Of a DNA stretch of 64,000 nucleotides, positions 18,747 to 26,947 are shown one piece after another. Below the pieces are notes generated by a model. The model saw only the letters and a program-made list of their open reading frames with translations. It did not search any database and was not told where the DNA came from. The position numbers were made by a program, and so were the translations under genes. The stretch spans positions 62,001 to 126,000 of the forward strand of contig DEMS01000020.1 of the NCBI GenBank assembly GCA_002359315.1, in the 5' to 3' direction. The stretch's first letter is position 1; each line of letters begins with the position of its first letter. The DNA comes from Bacteroidetes bacterium UBA2664 (GTDB taxonomy: Bacteria; Bacteroidota; Rhodothermia; Balneolales; Balneolaceae).

Positions 18747-19184
18747 TTGTCAGATAAAAGTATAACTGCCAGTTTGCTGTGGGATCGTTTCGGAATCGGC
18801 GTCTCCGGGATCTGTGCAATACACTGCCTGTTTTTCCCAATATTGATCTCTGCACTGCCATTGATGAGTGTGGCATCGTTCATTCATGATTGGGCGCATC
18901 CGGTTTTTGTTTTGATGTTAGCTCCGGCAGTTTATTTTGCAGCAAAAAGGAGTCATTACGACAAAACAATCACGATACTCCTCGTTGTTGGTTTTATAGC
19001 GGTTCTGGTTGGCTGGATTGCAGGGCACTACTGGTTGGGATATCTATTTGAAACCGGCATGACTCTTTTTGGAAGTGTTATCCTCATTTTAGGTCATTGG
19101 TTCAATTATCGTCACCACAGAGTTTGTAAAAATCATTCACACAACCATCATCCAATTCATGAAGAAGAGCGGGGGAAGGCATGA
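18747..19184 (+). CDS. MerC-family membrane protein with His-rich tail
   Basis: Small inner-membrane protein of 145 residues with four hydrophobic segments. The first contains GICAIHCLFFPI, the MerC-type CxxxxC metal-entry motif. The C-terminus is His-rich (HRVCKNHSHNHH), a likely metal-binding tail. MerC carries Hg(II) in mercury resistance, but no mer reductase or MerR is here. With a ribbon-helix-helix regulator and a ZnuD-like receptor downstream, zinc is the more likely cargo. A TTG codon at 18747 is taken as start because no ATG or GTG precedes the first membrane segment. Its stop overlaps the next start (ATGA). Confidence 0.75.
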   Translation: MSDKSITASLLWDRFGIGVSGICAIHCLFFPILISALPLMSVASFIHDWAHPVFVLMLAPAVYFAAKRSHYDKTITILLVVGFIAVLVGWIAGHYWLGYLFETGMTLFGSVILILGHWFNYRHHRVCKNHSHNHHPIHEEERGKA

Positions 19185-19510
19185 AAAGACTTAATTTTAC
19201 ACTCGATAATCCAACGGTAAACTTGTTAGATGAGCTTTCCGAGAAGTTCTATAGCGGGAATAAATCTCAGACAGTAAGAGCGGCGCTGGAAAGTTTAGCG
19301 GCCCGACAAGGTCACGACGGCTGGATCATCGCCGGCTATACTCAGTTAAAAGTAGATCATGATGTAAATTGTCACACTTGCGGATCAGAATATGGAGAGG
19401 GAAGAGTCCTTTTTAAGCCGGTCTTTGAAAGAGGGAATAGTCCGAAAGCCATTCAATCCATCCCGAGCGAAGAGTGGGTCGAGTGCTCGCTCTGTGTAGA
19501 GAAGAATTGA
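19181..19510 (+). CDS. Ribbon-helix-helix regulator with a C-terminal Cys/His metal site
   Basis: Protein of 109 residues. The N-terminal 45 residues fit a ribbon-helix-helix DNA-binding unit (KRLNFTLDN strand, then two helices with NKSQTVRAALESL). The C-terminal part contains VDHDVNCHTC and ECSLC, together a plausible zinc-binding site (His, two C-x-x-C pairs). It overlaps the MerC gene by 4 bases, so the two are co-expressed. I infer a metal-responsive, probably zinc-sensing, repressor that acts on the palindrome at 18699-18720. Unlike NikR it lacks an ACT domain. Confidence 0.65.
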   Translation: MKRLNFTLDNPTVNLLDELSEKFYSGNKSQTVRAALESLAARQGHDGWIIAGYTQLKVDHDVNCHTCGSEYGEGRVLFKPVFERGNSPKAIQSIPSEEWVECSLCVEKN

Positions 19511-19845
19511 GTAATGTTGTTTTGAATATCGTGTTTCTGTAGTTCTATAGTATCACTAACTGACAGCTGTGTTTCGCCCGCCATAAGCCGATAGTAAAAG
19601 ACTTTTTACCCGCATCGAGATCCCCCTCCAGCTACTATTGAGTGTTCACTTCTCATATTAGGCTTGGATTACCCATGATACTCCTTGGGTTTTCTATAGC
19701 TGGATACAACTTAACCAGACCGAAATTTTCAAGGATTCGCAGAATGACCAATCAAAAAAAATTACTGTATTAATCTAATAATTATTGTTAGACATATCTA
19801 AATATTATGTTATATTATTATCAATTATGAACTAAATTTAGATTT
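19511..19845. other. Intergenic region before the ZnuD-like receptor gene
   Basis: 335 bases without a gene. An AT-rich promoter-like segment occupies 19745-19845 and contains a short inverted repeat, TTAGA-CATA-TCTAA, at 19788-19801, with the same 4-base spacing as the operator at 18699 but a different sequence. I see nothing else. Confidence 0.4.
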
Positions 19846-22074
19846 ATGGTACGTTGTTTCTCTTTTATATTCGTGATGTTTTTAACAACAGAGACGTTGT
19901 TTGGCATGGGTGGGTTTGTGTTGCAAACAACATCCGCGGATCTTCGTGGCGTTGTTATTGATTCAAGGAGTGGAGAACCGATACCCGGGGCAACGATATT
20001 TATCCAGGAACTCGATAGAGGAGTCGCTGCAACTGATGAAGGGAGGTTTGAATTTTTATCGATTTCACCGGGGGAGTACACACTTCTTATTCGGTCAGTA
20101 GGATTTTCGGCGGCCACAATAGAGATTAATCATCCGGCAGATGGTATTATTACAGTTGAGTTAGTGCAGTCACTTTTGCAAGCCGATGAATTAATTGTTA
20201 CCAGTTCGCCTATTGGGAAAAATTTAAAATACCAGCCCGCTCAAGCCTTAAATGCTGAGATGCTGCAACAGAAAGCTGCGCCCAGCCTGGGTGAGATGCT
20301 GGATGGGACCCCGGGTGTCACAACAAGATCATTTGGATCGGCCCCCGCACGCCCGGTGATTCGGGGTTTTGACGGGGATCGCGTTTTGGTGATGCAAAAT
20401 GGAGAACGAATGGGGGATCTTTCTGGAACTGCGGTGGATCATGCCGTCGCCCTCGACCCGCTTGCAATGGATCGTGTGGAAATTGTACGGGGTCCGGCTA
20501 GTTTATTGTACGGATCAAGCGCAGTCGGCGGGGTCATCAATATGTTTAGTAACGATTTACCACGTGATTGGGATGCAGGTACTTCTGCAACGATGGCAAC
20601 TCATGTTGCGACGGTGAATAATATGGGTGCCGCCATGGCTCGTGTACAATATGGAACTGAAGCGTTTGCGGGTACGGCACGGGTCATATACAGGGATGGT
20701 GGAGACTTGCGTACGCCGGACGGACGCCTTCCGGATACATCCATCAATAATTTGAGTTATGGCGGCGGATTCGGATATCGAACCGGCCCTTTTGAAACCG
20801 GAATCTCGATTACCGGAATGGATTATACCTATGGCCTGCCGGAGGCCATTGATGACCTGAATGAATCAATTGAAATCCGAATGAACCGTGTGAATCTGCA
20901 GAGTATTTCAACGTTAACCCTGGATCGTTTTATTGATCATGCTGAACTCAGATTTCATATCAGTGACTACAATCATGATGAATTTGAAATTCAAAGAGAA
21001 CCGAATTCAATTTCAGAGACGATCGGGATATCATTCGCACAGCAAACCCTGAGCAGTTCTCTGGTGCTTAGGCATCGGCCCATTGGCCGTTTTGAAGGAG
21101 CACTGGGATTCAGTTTTAATAACTCAGAAATTGAAGTAGGAGGGTTGGATGCACTGACGCCCAACGCAAACGGATACTTTTTAGCCGCATATCTCTATGA
21201 AGAGATTGGAATTAGTAACTCGATAACATTAAAAGCCGGTTCCCGCATTGAATACAAAGAGACTTTCGTTACCACAAATGAACTTTTTCCGGATGCGTCA
21301 TTCTTTGAAGATCGAAATGATCTAATCTATTCCGGTGCATTTGGGTTAAACTACTCTCCTTCGGAACGATGGACGATCGGTACACAAATTGCACGTGCAT
21401 ACCGCACACCTACAATTGAAGAGCTGTACTCCTTTGCGCCGCATGCTGCAGCGGGTTCATTTGATATCGGGAATCCAACGCTGCAAAACGAATTCAGTAT
21501 AGGCGTGGATACGTTTTTAGAGTATCAATCGAACAGATTTCAGACACAACTTTCCCTTTTTGCCAATCAAATAGACAATTTTGTGGATTTTAGTCCAACC
21601 GGTGAGTTTCATGAGCCGTCCGGACTCCCATTTTTTGAATATGTCTCAAAAGATGCACTCCTTTATGGTTTTGAGTTGGGTGCGAATATAGTATTTACGG
21701 AATCGTTGAGCGGTGGGATCGGATTTGATTATGTAAGGGGACATGAGCGCTCAAATGAGCAGGCAAATCTGACGTTTATCCCTCCATTCAGAACACATCT
21801 TGATATTAAATACGATAATGGAAGTATCTGGGCCGGACCCAGGGTCAAAATTGTAAACAAGCAGGAAAAAGTTGCTGCCAATGAAGAGCCAACGGATGGA
21901 CATCTGCTGATTGGTGCAGATGCAGGGTATCGCTTTGGTCATGGTCTAACTTTGAGCCTCCGGTTAGACAATCTGCTTAATGAAAGGTATAGAGATCATT
22001 TGAGTCGGGTGGAGAACAGGGATGCCCCCATGCCGGGAAGAAATTTGAATGCGATGCTGAGATGGGAGTTTTAA
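19846..22074 (+). CDS. TonB-dependent outer-membrane receptor, ZnuD-like
   Basis: Outer-membrane active transporter of 742 residues. Order of parts: signal peptide (about 1-30), CarboxypepD_reg-like domain (about 32-110; RGVVIDSRSGEPIPGATIF), plug (about 125-235) with PVIRGFDGDRVLVMQNG and VEIVRGPASLLYGSSAVGGVIN, then a 22-strand barrel ending in an aromatic Phe (AMLRWEF). The plug sequence and the GDLRTPDGRLPDT stretch early in the barrel resemble the zinc receptor ZnuD more than siderophore or vitamin B12 receptors. The MerC and ribbon-helix-helix genes upstream support zinc. Substrate is therefore inferred; receptor class is firm. Confidence 0.85.
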   Translation: MVRCFSFIFVMFLTTETLFGMGGFVLQTTSADLRGVVIDSRSGEPIPGATIFIQELDRGVAATDEGRFEFLSISPGEYTLLIRSVGFSAATIEINHPADGIITVELVQSLLQADELIVTSSPIGKNLKYQPAQALNAEMLQQKAAPSLGEMLDGTPGVTTRSFGSAPARPVIRGFDGDRVLVMQNGERMGDLSGTAVDHAVALDPLAMDRVEIVRGPASLLYGSSAVGGVINMFSNDLPRDWDAGTSATMATHVATVNNMGAAMARVQYGTEAFAGTARVIYRDGGDLRTPDGRLPDTSINNLSYGGGFGYRTGPFETGISITGMDYTYGLPEAIDDLNESIEIRMNRVNLQSISTLTLDRFIDHAELRFHISDYNHDEFEIQREPNSISETIGISFAQQTLSSSLVLRHRPIGRFEGALGFSFNNSEIEVGGLDALTPNANGYFLAAYLYEEIGISNSITLKAGSRIEYKETFVTTNELFPDASFFEDRNDLIYSGAFGLNYSPSERWTIGTQIARAYRTPTIEELYSFAPHAAAGSFDIGNPTLQNEFSIGVDTFLEYQSNRFQTQLSLFANQIDNFVDFSPTGEFHEPSGLPFFEYVSKDALLYGFELGANIVFTESLSGGIGFDYVRGHERSNEQANLTFIPPFRTHLDIKYDNGSIWAGPRVKIVNKQEKVAANEEPTDGHLLIGADAGYRFGHGLTLSLRLDNLLNERYRDHLSRVENRDAPMPGRNLNAMLRWEF

Positions 22075-22653
22075 TAAAATAATTCACGCCACGCTCAGGC
22101 TAAAAAATGGACTGTCTGATTGCAAACTTTAAAAATGCCACATACTTGAAATAAACACCGATTCCGTTCCAGAGTGTGGATAACTCTGTTGAAAAGTTGT
22201 TGAAAAATAAGTGATTTTTTTCTTGACGGTGATTTGGGAATTGTGCTAATTACAATAGAGTACAGTAGTCAAGGACGCTACGGCAAAATTGACTGAGAGT
22301 TGGAAATCCGCAACTTATTTGTTTGAAGAATCCCTAAAGATGATTCAAAGAAATGTACTCCGGTACTATTTTTTATTTTAGGCTTATCTGTTATTCCTGA
22401 ATTCGATTAAAGTATAGCCCTGTCGAAAAATCATTTTTCAAACAAGTAGATTTACACCCATTTCTGCAAATTCGATACTTTTACCTTTCTTAATATAGTT
22501 TGTCAGTGTAAGTGACCTAAATTCGTTATTATTTAATGCTAAAGAATATAAATGGATATGTTTGAAATGAATCTGATCCATTTATTGTTAGTTCTTGCAT
22601 GCAGTAACGATATCAATCGCAATCATTTATAACTAAACACACGTCAAATCTAA
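22075..22653. other. Long intergenic region before the superoxide dismutase gene
   Basis: 579 bases without a supportable gene. It includes one perfect DnaA-box match on the minus strand (TTATCCACA, read as TGTGGATAA at 22175-22183), followed by AT-rich sequence. I find no iteron cluster, RNA gene or terminator with a clear T run. Confidence 0.5.
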
Positions 22654-23424
22654 ATGAAGAAAGAAAATTCCATCACCAGAAAACAAGCCCTGAAATTTTT
22701 AACCCTGGGATCTGTATCTACCGTGATCGCGCCTTCTCTGTTTACGACATCCTGTGCTGCCAATGGTACAATGGCCGGTGGATATCTAAACTTTGATCAG
22801 ATATTTAATGCTGTTTACCCATTTTCTTTAGCTGAACTGCCCTACTCTTATGATTCATTGGAGCCTGCCATAGATGCAAGAACCATGGAAATTCATCACG
22901 GCCGGCATCATCAGGGATATGTGAACAATTTGAATAATGCATTGGAAAATCGAACAGAGTTGCATGAGATGACGCTGTCTGAGCTAAACAGAAACTTGAA
23001 TGACCTTCCGGACGAGGTTCAAAATGCGGTAAGAAATCATGGTGGCGGACATTTAAATCATACATTATTCTGGAATACAATGCACGCAGATGGAGGAACC
23101 CCGACAGCTGAGCTTGCCGGTGCCATTGAAGACGCTTTTGGGGATATGAATGGTTTCAGAGAAGCGTTCACCGAAGCTGCAGGGACTGTATTTGGAAGCG
23201 GATGGGCCTGGTTGGTATCAGACAGTGAAGGAGGCCTTCAAATTGTACAAACGGCCAATCAGAATAATCCGTTGACCAGCGGCCTAATACCCTTGTTTGG
23301 AATTGATGTTTGGGAACATGCGTACTACCTCAACTATCAGAATCGAAGAGGAGACTACATTGGTGCTTACTTAGATCTGATACACTGGGAGAAGGTGAGT
23401 GAGATTTACAGTGAAAGCCTGTAA
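22654..23424 (+). CDS. sod: Exported superoxide dismutase, Mn-type residues
   Basis: Fe/Mn-superoxide dismutase that converts superoxide to oxygen and hydrogen peroxide, 256 residues, about 50 longer than cytoplasmic SODs because of an N-terminal export signal. The signal has a Tat-like TRKQALKFL start and a lipobox-like TTSC at 31-34, so it may be a lipoprotein. Metal ligands are intact: H81, H136, D218 and H222. G131-G132 and Q203 in ANQNNP favour manganese over iron. Export suggests defence against external superoxide. It lies 71 bases before the pilus-like gene block, with no clear terminator between. Confidence 0.9.
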   Translation: MKKENSITRKQALKFLTLGSVSTVIAPSLFTTSCAANGTMAGGYLNFDQIFNAVYPFSLAELPYSYDSLEPAIDARTMEIHHGRHHQGYVNNLNNALENRTELHEMTLSELNRNLNDLPDEVQNAVRNHGGGHLNHTLFWNTMHADGGTPTAELAGAIEDAFGDMNGFREAFTEAAGTVFGSGWAWLVSDSEGGLQIVQTANQNNPLTSGLIPLFGIDVWEHAYYLNYQNRRGDYIGAYLDLIHWEKVSEIYSESL

Positions 23425-23495
23425 CATTAAAAAACCCTAATAGCTATTAACCGGAATAATGAGGATTTTTAAAGATATAAAAAATTCTCGCACTT

Positions 23496-24011
23496 ATGAT
23501 CACTGTTATACCCAAAGTATTTATTCTTACTGTACTTATAATTGCATTGAATGTAAACTCAACGATTGCTCAAGTATCTGAGCCCCAATCAGTATCAATA
23601 TCTGTCACAGCTCAGGTTTCGTCTGCAATTGAACTCTTTACGATTCAATCTGTTGATTTTCGGTATGAAGACGTGGAGCTTAATGTATTATCTGTAGATC
23701 CAATATCAAATCCCAGTGCCGGTAAAATGGTAGCGAGAGGGATGCCTGATTCAGCAATGAGAATCAGTTTTCTTCAGAGCAGGGAACTGGTAAATGTGGA
23801 CACAAACCATGTACTCTTCTTCGAGTATTTTGTAGCAGGAAATGATCTGGATGAACAGGAATCATCAGAAATAATCACTCCTGACAACCGGGATTTGACG
23901 TTCAATGAGGAAGGGGAATATTATATATGGGTTGGTGGCAGAGTGGATCTAAGCACAGCTCAGCCGGGTAGTTATGAAGGTGATTTTAATATCGAAATTG
24001 AATATATCTAA
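23496..24011 (+). CDS. Small secreted subunit-like protein, DUF4402-like (1)
   Basis: 171 residues with a signal peptide of about 26 (ending STIAQ). The mature part is predicted all-beta. The C-terminal motif YYIWVGGRVDLSTAQPGSYEG then DFNIEIEYI matches the end of DUF4402 domains, where a glycine/valine strand is followed by PGxYxGxxxxxVxY. It is the first of four such genes in a row before a PapD-like chaperone and an usher-like gene. I infer a minor subunit or tip protein of a surface fibre. No enzymatic motif is visible. Confidence 0.65.
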   Translation: MITVIPKVFILTVLIIALNVNSTIAQVSEPQSVSISVTAQVSSAIELFTIQSVDFRYEDVELNVLSVDPISNPSAGKMVARGMPDSAMRISFLQSRELVNVDTNHVLFFEYFVAGNDLDEQESSEIITPDNRDLTFNEEGEYYIWVGGRVDLSTAQPGSYEGDFNIEIEYI

Positions 24012-24101
24012 CTACAAAATCTGATATTGTACGAGCGCAATACATACTTTATTTCATTTCTCAGAATATTGTTTTGCAAATCATTTGCAAACTTGCCGGG
24101 T

Positions 24102-24737
24102 ATGTTGCGTTTGATTTTCCGTTCTATCCCATTAATTTTAATGAGAATAGTCGCCGGACTAATATTTGTGATCATTCTGCATTCAACAGCATTGTCACAA
24201 ATCAATTTTGGAAGTTTTGGCTCGTATACGATACAATTAACTGAAATATCCACTGGTAGCCTTACCTTTGAAGGCCTTATTATTCCAGAGTCCGGAACGC
24301 ATGAAATTCAGCTGGCAGATGCTTTTATAATAGAAATTGAAGGAGTAAAATACTTGGATGTAGGAGTTCTGATCACTGCAGATGTAGAACTGCTGTTGGA
24401 CGGTAATATTAATAATGTAGGAAATCCGCAAAAAAGTATCACATTCACCCTTGAAGCAGCTTATGCAAATAAGGGACAACAGAATACAGCGGATGCTGAC
24501 TTGATTACAATCCTTTCAAATGTGGGAGATGCTAGATTTCCAATTTTAGCCAGACAATTTCAACCGCCCGGTCCGCCACCGCCACCGCCGACCGAAGCAT
24601 TTGATCAATCTGCAGTGAATGAAGCTGCGTATTTGTACCTATATGGAAACATTAGTGTGGGAAATGTTGACGCAGGAACCTATACAGGGAACATAAATAT
24701 ATCTGTACAGTATGACAATCCACCTGAAAATCCTTGA
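24102..24737 (+). CDS. Small secreted subunit-like protein, DUF4402-like (2)
   Basis: 211 residues from the ATG at 24102; an in-frame ATG at 24141 gives a cleaner signal peptide (MRIVAGLIFVIILHSTALSQ) and may be the true start, while an upstream TTG at 24027 is less likely. The mature part is beta-rich and ends YLYLYGNISVGNVDAGTYTG followed by a short alternating strand, the same closing pattern as its neighbours. A proline run (PPGPPPPPPT) near the C-terminal third is peculiar to this member. Inferred fibre subunit; exact start uncertain. Confidence 0.6.
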   Translation: MLRLIFRSIPLILMRIVAGLIFVIILHSTALSQINFGSFGSYTIQLTEISTGSLTFEGLIIPESGTHEIQLADAFIIEIEGVKYLDVGVLITADVELLLDGNINNVGNPQKSITFTLEAAYANKGQQNTADADLITILSNVGDARFPILARQFQPPGPPPPPPTEAFDQSAVNEAAYLYLYGNISVGNVDAGTYTGNINISVQYDNPPENP

Positions 24738-24797
24738 TTTATCCAAAATTATCAAAGATTTAACGTGGGATTTATTTAGTGAATCGGTCAACTGAAG

Positions 24798-25319
24798 ATG
24801 ATTAAAATAATAACAGGAATATCGCTTTTCTTACTTTTTCTTTTATGGCCCTCTGAGTCTCAAGGCCAATTTTTGAATATTCAGATCGACGTGGAACCGA
24901 GCGTCGACACCGTTGTTGAACAACAATTGGACTTTGGTCAGATGATTGCAGGTTCGGGGCTTCAAGAAATCCCCTTGGGATCACCCAATATGGGAGTTTT
25001 TCACATACGGGCTCTCAGAACGCAAAGAATGTTGATATCCATTGATGCAGATCCCGCCCTTGTTCATGCCAATCCAAATATTAATGCATCCATTCCGATG
25101 GAAATTTTTGCTAATTATACCAACAACGGGATTGATAATTTTCGGGCCAGTGATGCCCTTAGCGATGAATTGGAGATGATTATTGTAGAATCTCCCGAGA
25201 ATAACCCGGAGGCTACATGGTCGGGGATTTATATTTACATCTATGGTTCAATTGACTTAAGAAATGTACCATTGGGAACGTATTCGGGAAATATTATATT
25301 AACAGTGGTGTATGAATAA
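24798..25319 (+). CDS. Small secreted subunit-like protein, DUF4402-like (3)
   Basis: 173 residues with a signal peptide of about 23 (ending SQGQ). Beta-rich mature domain with LDFGQMIAGSG near the start, the position where fimbrial-type subunits carry an F-G-x-I motif, and the closing IYIYIYGSIDLRNVPLGTYSG then NIILTVVYE. It has the same architecture as the genes on either side. No terminator separates it from gene 2. Inferred minor subunit of the same surface structure. Confidence 0.62.
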   Translation: MIKIITGISLFLLFLLWPSESQGQFLNIQIDVEPSVDTVVEQQLDFGQMIAGSGLQEIPLGSPNMGVFHIRALRTQRMLISIDADPALVHANPNINASIPMEIFANYTNNGIDNFRASDALSDELEMIIVESPENNPEATWSGIYIYIYGSIDLRNVPLGTYSGNIILTVVYE

Positions 25320-25484
25320 AGGTTCATTGAATTTCTTGTATTGCACCAATAATATAATATTAGGAGATTTAAAGAGACTTAAGTACATTAAAAAACTCTA
25401 ATTTGGAACTAATATAGACAACTGATTAAATTAATCTATAGGAACAAAAGATTTTTCTCTAACAACATCAATCAACCCGATAAA

Positions 25485-26012
25485 ATGAAAAAATTAATAC
25501 TAACAACAATCATCTTAATCGTAGCCGTTGCTGGCGCGCTTGCACAATCTACAGCAGACGTAGCAGTTACAGCGACTGTAAACGATGCTCTTACGTTAAC
25601 ACCTACAGCAGTAGCATTTGGAAGTATACAGGCTGGCCAAGCCTCATATATACAAGCAAATGCAAATGATGGAACTACAGAAACAAACTTAGGATCTACT
25701 CATTCAGCTGGGGCTCTTCAAATACAAGGTACAACAGGTGTTGATGTAACCGTGTCATGGACAAATGCTACTCTGACCGATGCAAGTAATGCAAACCCTA
25801 TCACATTCACACCCACTGTATATTTGGGTGCAGCACAAATATCTTCAGGTGCATCAAATGTTACATTGGCTGGCGGTAACATTACATTAGATGTAGGTGG
25901 TGCACTCGGTTCAATTGCAAATCCTGGTGTATATTCAACCACAACAGATGGTGGAAGTCCTGCTGGAGACGAAACACCAGTAGTATTTACTGTCAGTTAC
26001 ACGAGTGTATAA
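25485..26012 (+). CDS. Probable major fibre subunit, DUF4402 domain (4)
   Basis: 175 residues. Clean signal peptide of about 20 (ending AGALAQ). The mature protein is rich in Ala, Thr, Gly and Val and poor in charged residues, as in abundant fimbrial subunits. It carries VAFGSIQAGQ near the N-terminus and the PGVYSTT...PVVFTVSYTSV ending of DUF4402. A 165-base leader precedes it and a strong terminator follows it, so it can be made in excess over the chaperone and usher genes downstream. I take it as the main structural subunit. That role is inferred from composition and position. Confidence 0.68.
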   Translation: MKKLILTTIILIVAVAGALAQSTADVAVTATVNDALTLTPTAVAFGSIQAGQASYIQANANDGTTETNLGSTHSAGALQIQGTTGVDVTVSWTNATLTDASNANPITFTPTVYLGAAQISSGASNVTLAGGNITLDVGGALGSIANPGVYSTTTDGGSPAGDETPVVFTVSYTSV

Positions 26013-26035
26013 CAGTATTTAAAATATTACAATAA

Positions 26036-26062
26036 AAAACCCCGCATTTGGCGGGGTTTTTT
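26036..26062 (+). terminator. Rho-independent terminator after the major subunit gene
   Basis: AAAACCCCGC paired with GCGGGGTTTT around ATTTG, ending in a T run. It lies between the major subunit gene and the chaperone gene and so could set a high subunit to usher ratio. Confidence 0.88.
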
Positions 26063-26107
26063 ATTTATCGTATTTTCGGGGATAGTAAATAACTCAACTC
26101 TACACAT

Positions 26108-26947
26108 ATGAAACACTCAGTTGCTTTTATTGTCTCGATATTATTAATTGGAATTTTTACATCCATAAGTCACGCACAGGTTACAATCTCCCCGACGGCC
26201 GTTTTTTTAGACAGCAATAGCAAAGTGGGTTCATTTTTTGTGTCTAATCCCTCAAACAGTGCTGTTGAAGTAAGGTTGAGTTTTGAGTTTGCATATCCTG
26301 CCACGGATAGCGATGGACGTGTCTTCCTGAATTATGAGGATTCTGAGGCTGAAGAAAATTTTTCATTGGTTCCTCATTTAAGGGCTTTTCCCACAACATT
26401 TATATTGGACCCAAATCAGCGACAGACAATTCGATTGATAGGAAGATTACCTCAGGATACCGATCCTGCAACTTATTGGACCCGAATGAGAGTTTCTTCC
26501 AGTCAATTGACTCCACCCATTGGAGAGGCTGCCGAAGGTCAAGTTGCCGCACAAGTGACATTTCAGATTGATCAGGTAACCGTTGTATTAGTCCATCACG
26601 GCAGCGTTGAAACAGGTGTCGTAATTCACTCAACTGAAGCGCGTGTGGATTCAGAAAGGGAAATATTACAGATATTTACAGATGTTGAACGCACAGGGAA
26701 TGCCCCATTTATTGGCAGTGTTACAACCACAATTCTTGATTCAAACGGTAATGAAGTAGATACCAGAAGATCTTCAACATCCGTCTATTTTAGAAATTTG
26801 CAACGTGTAGAATTTGAACTTTCCGAACTATCTGCCGGTACATATACCGCTGTTACGACCTATGAAACGTCTCGAAATGATATATCATCAAGAAATTTAA
26901 TTCAGGCACCCTCTATTACAGAAAGGCTTACATTTTCCATTGAGTGA
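26108..26947 (+). CDS. PapD-like periplasmic fimbrial chaperone
   Basis: 279 residues, signal peptide about 1-23 (ending SHAQ). The N-terminal domain fits the PapD-like Ig fold: VTISPTAVFLDSNSK, then SFFVSNPSN, and FPTTFILDPNQRQTIRLIGRLP, the strand that in chaperones precedes the subunit-binding edge. The second domain is also beta-rich. Length is slightly above the usual 230-250. It overlaps the usher-like gene by 4 bases (GTGA), so the two proteins are made together. It should escort the DUF4402-like subunits through the periplasm; binding residues cannot be confirmed from sequence alone. Confidence 0.75.
   Translation: MKHSVAFIVSILLIGIFTSISHAQVTISPTAVFLDSNSKVGSFFVSNPSNSAVEVRLSFEFAYPATDSDGRVFLNYEDSEAEENFSLVPHLRAFPTTFILDPNQRQTIRLIGRLPQDTDPATYWTRMRVSSSQLTPPIGEAAEGQVAAQVTFQIDQVTVVLVHHGSVETGVVIHSTEARVDSEREILQIFTDVERTGNAPFIGSVTTTILDSNGNEVDTRRSSTSVYFRNLQRVEFELSELSAGTYTAVTTYETSRNDISSRNLIQAPSITERLTFSIE

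Noticed and set aside
18747..19510. Mercury resistance operon
   Set aside because: Only a MerC-family protein is present. There is no MerR, MerP, MerT or mercuric reductase, and the neighbour is a ZnuD-like receptor.
22075..22653. Replication origin
   Set aside because: A single DnaA box without clustered boxes, dnaA or other origin genes nearby is insufficient.
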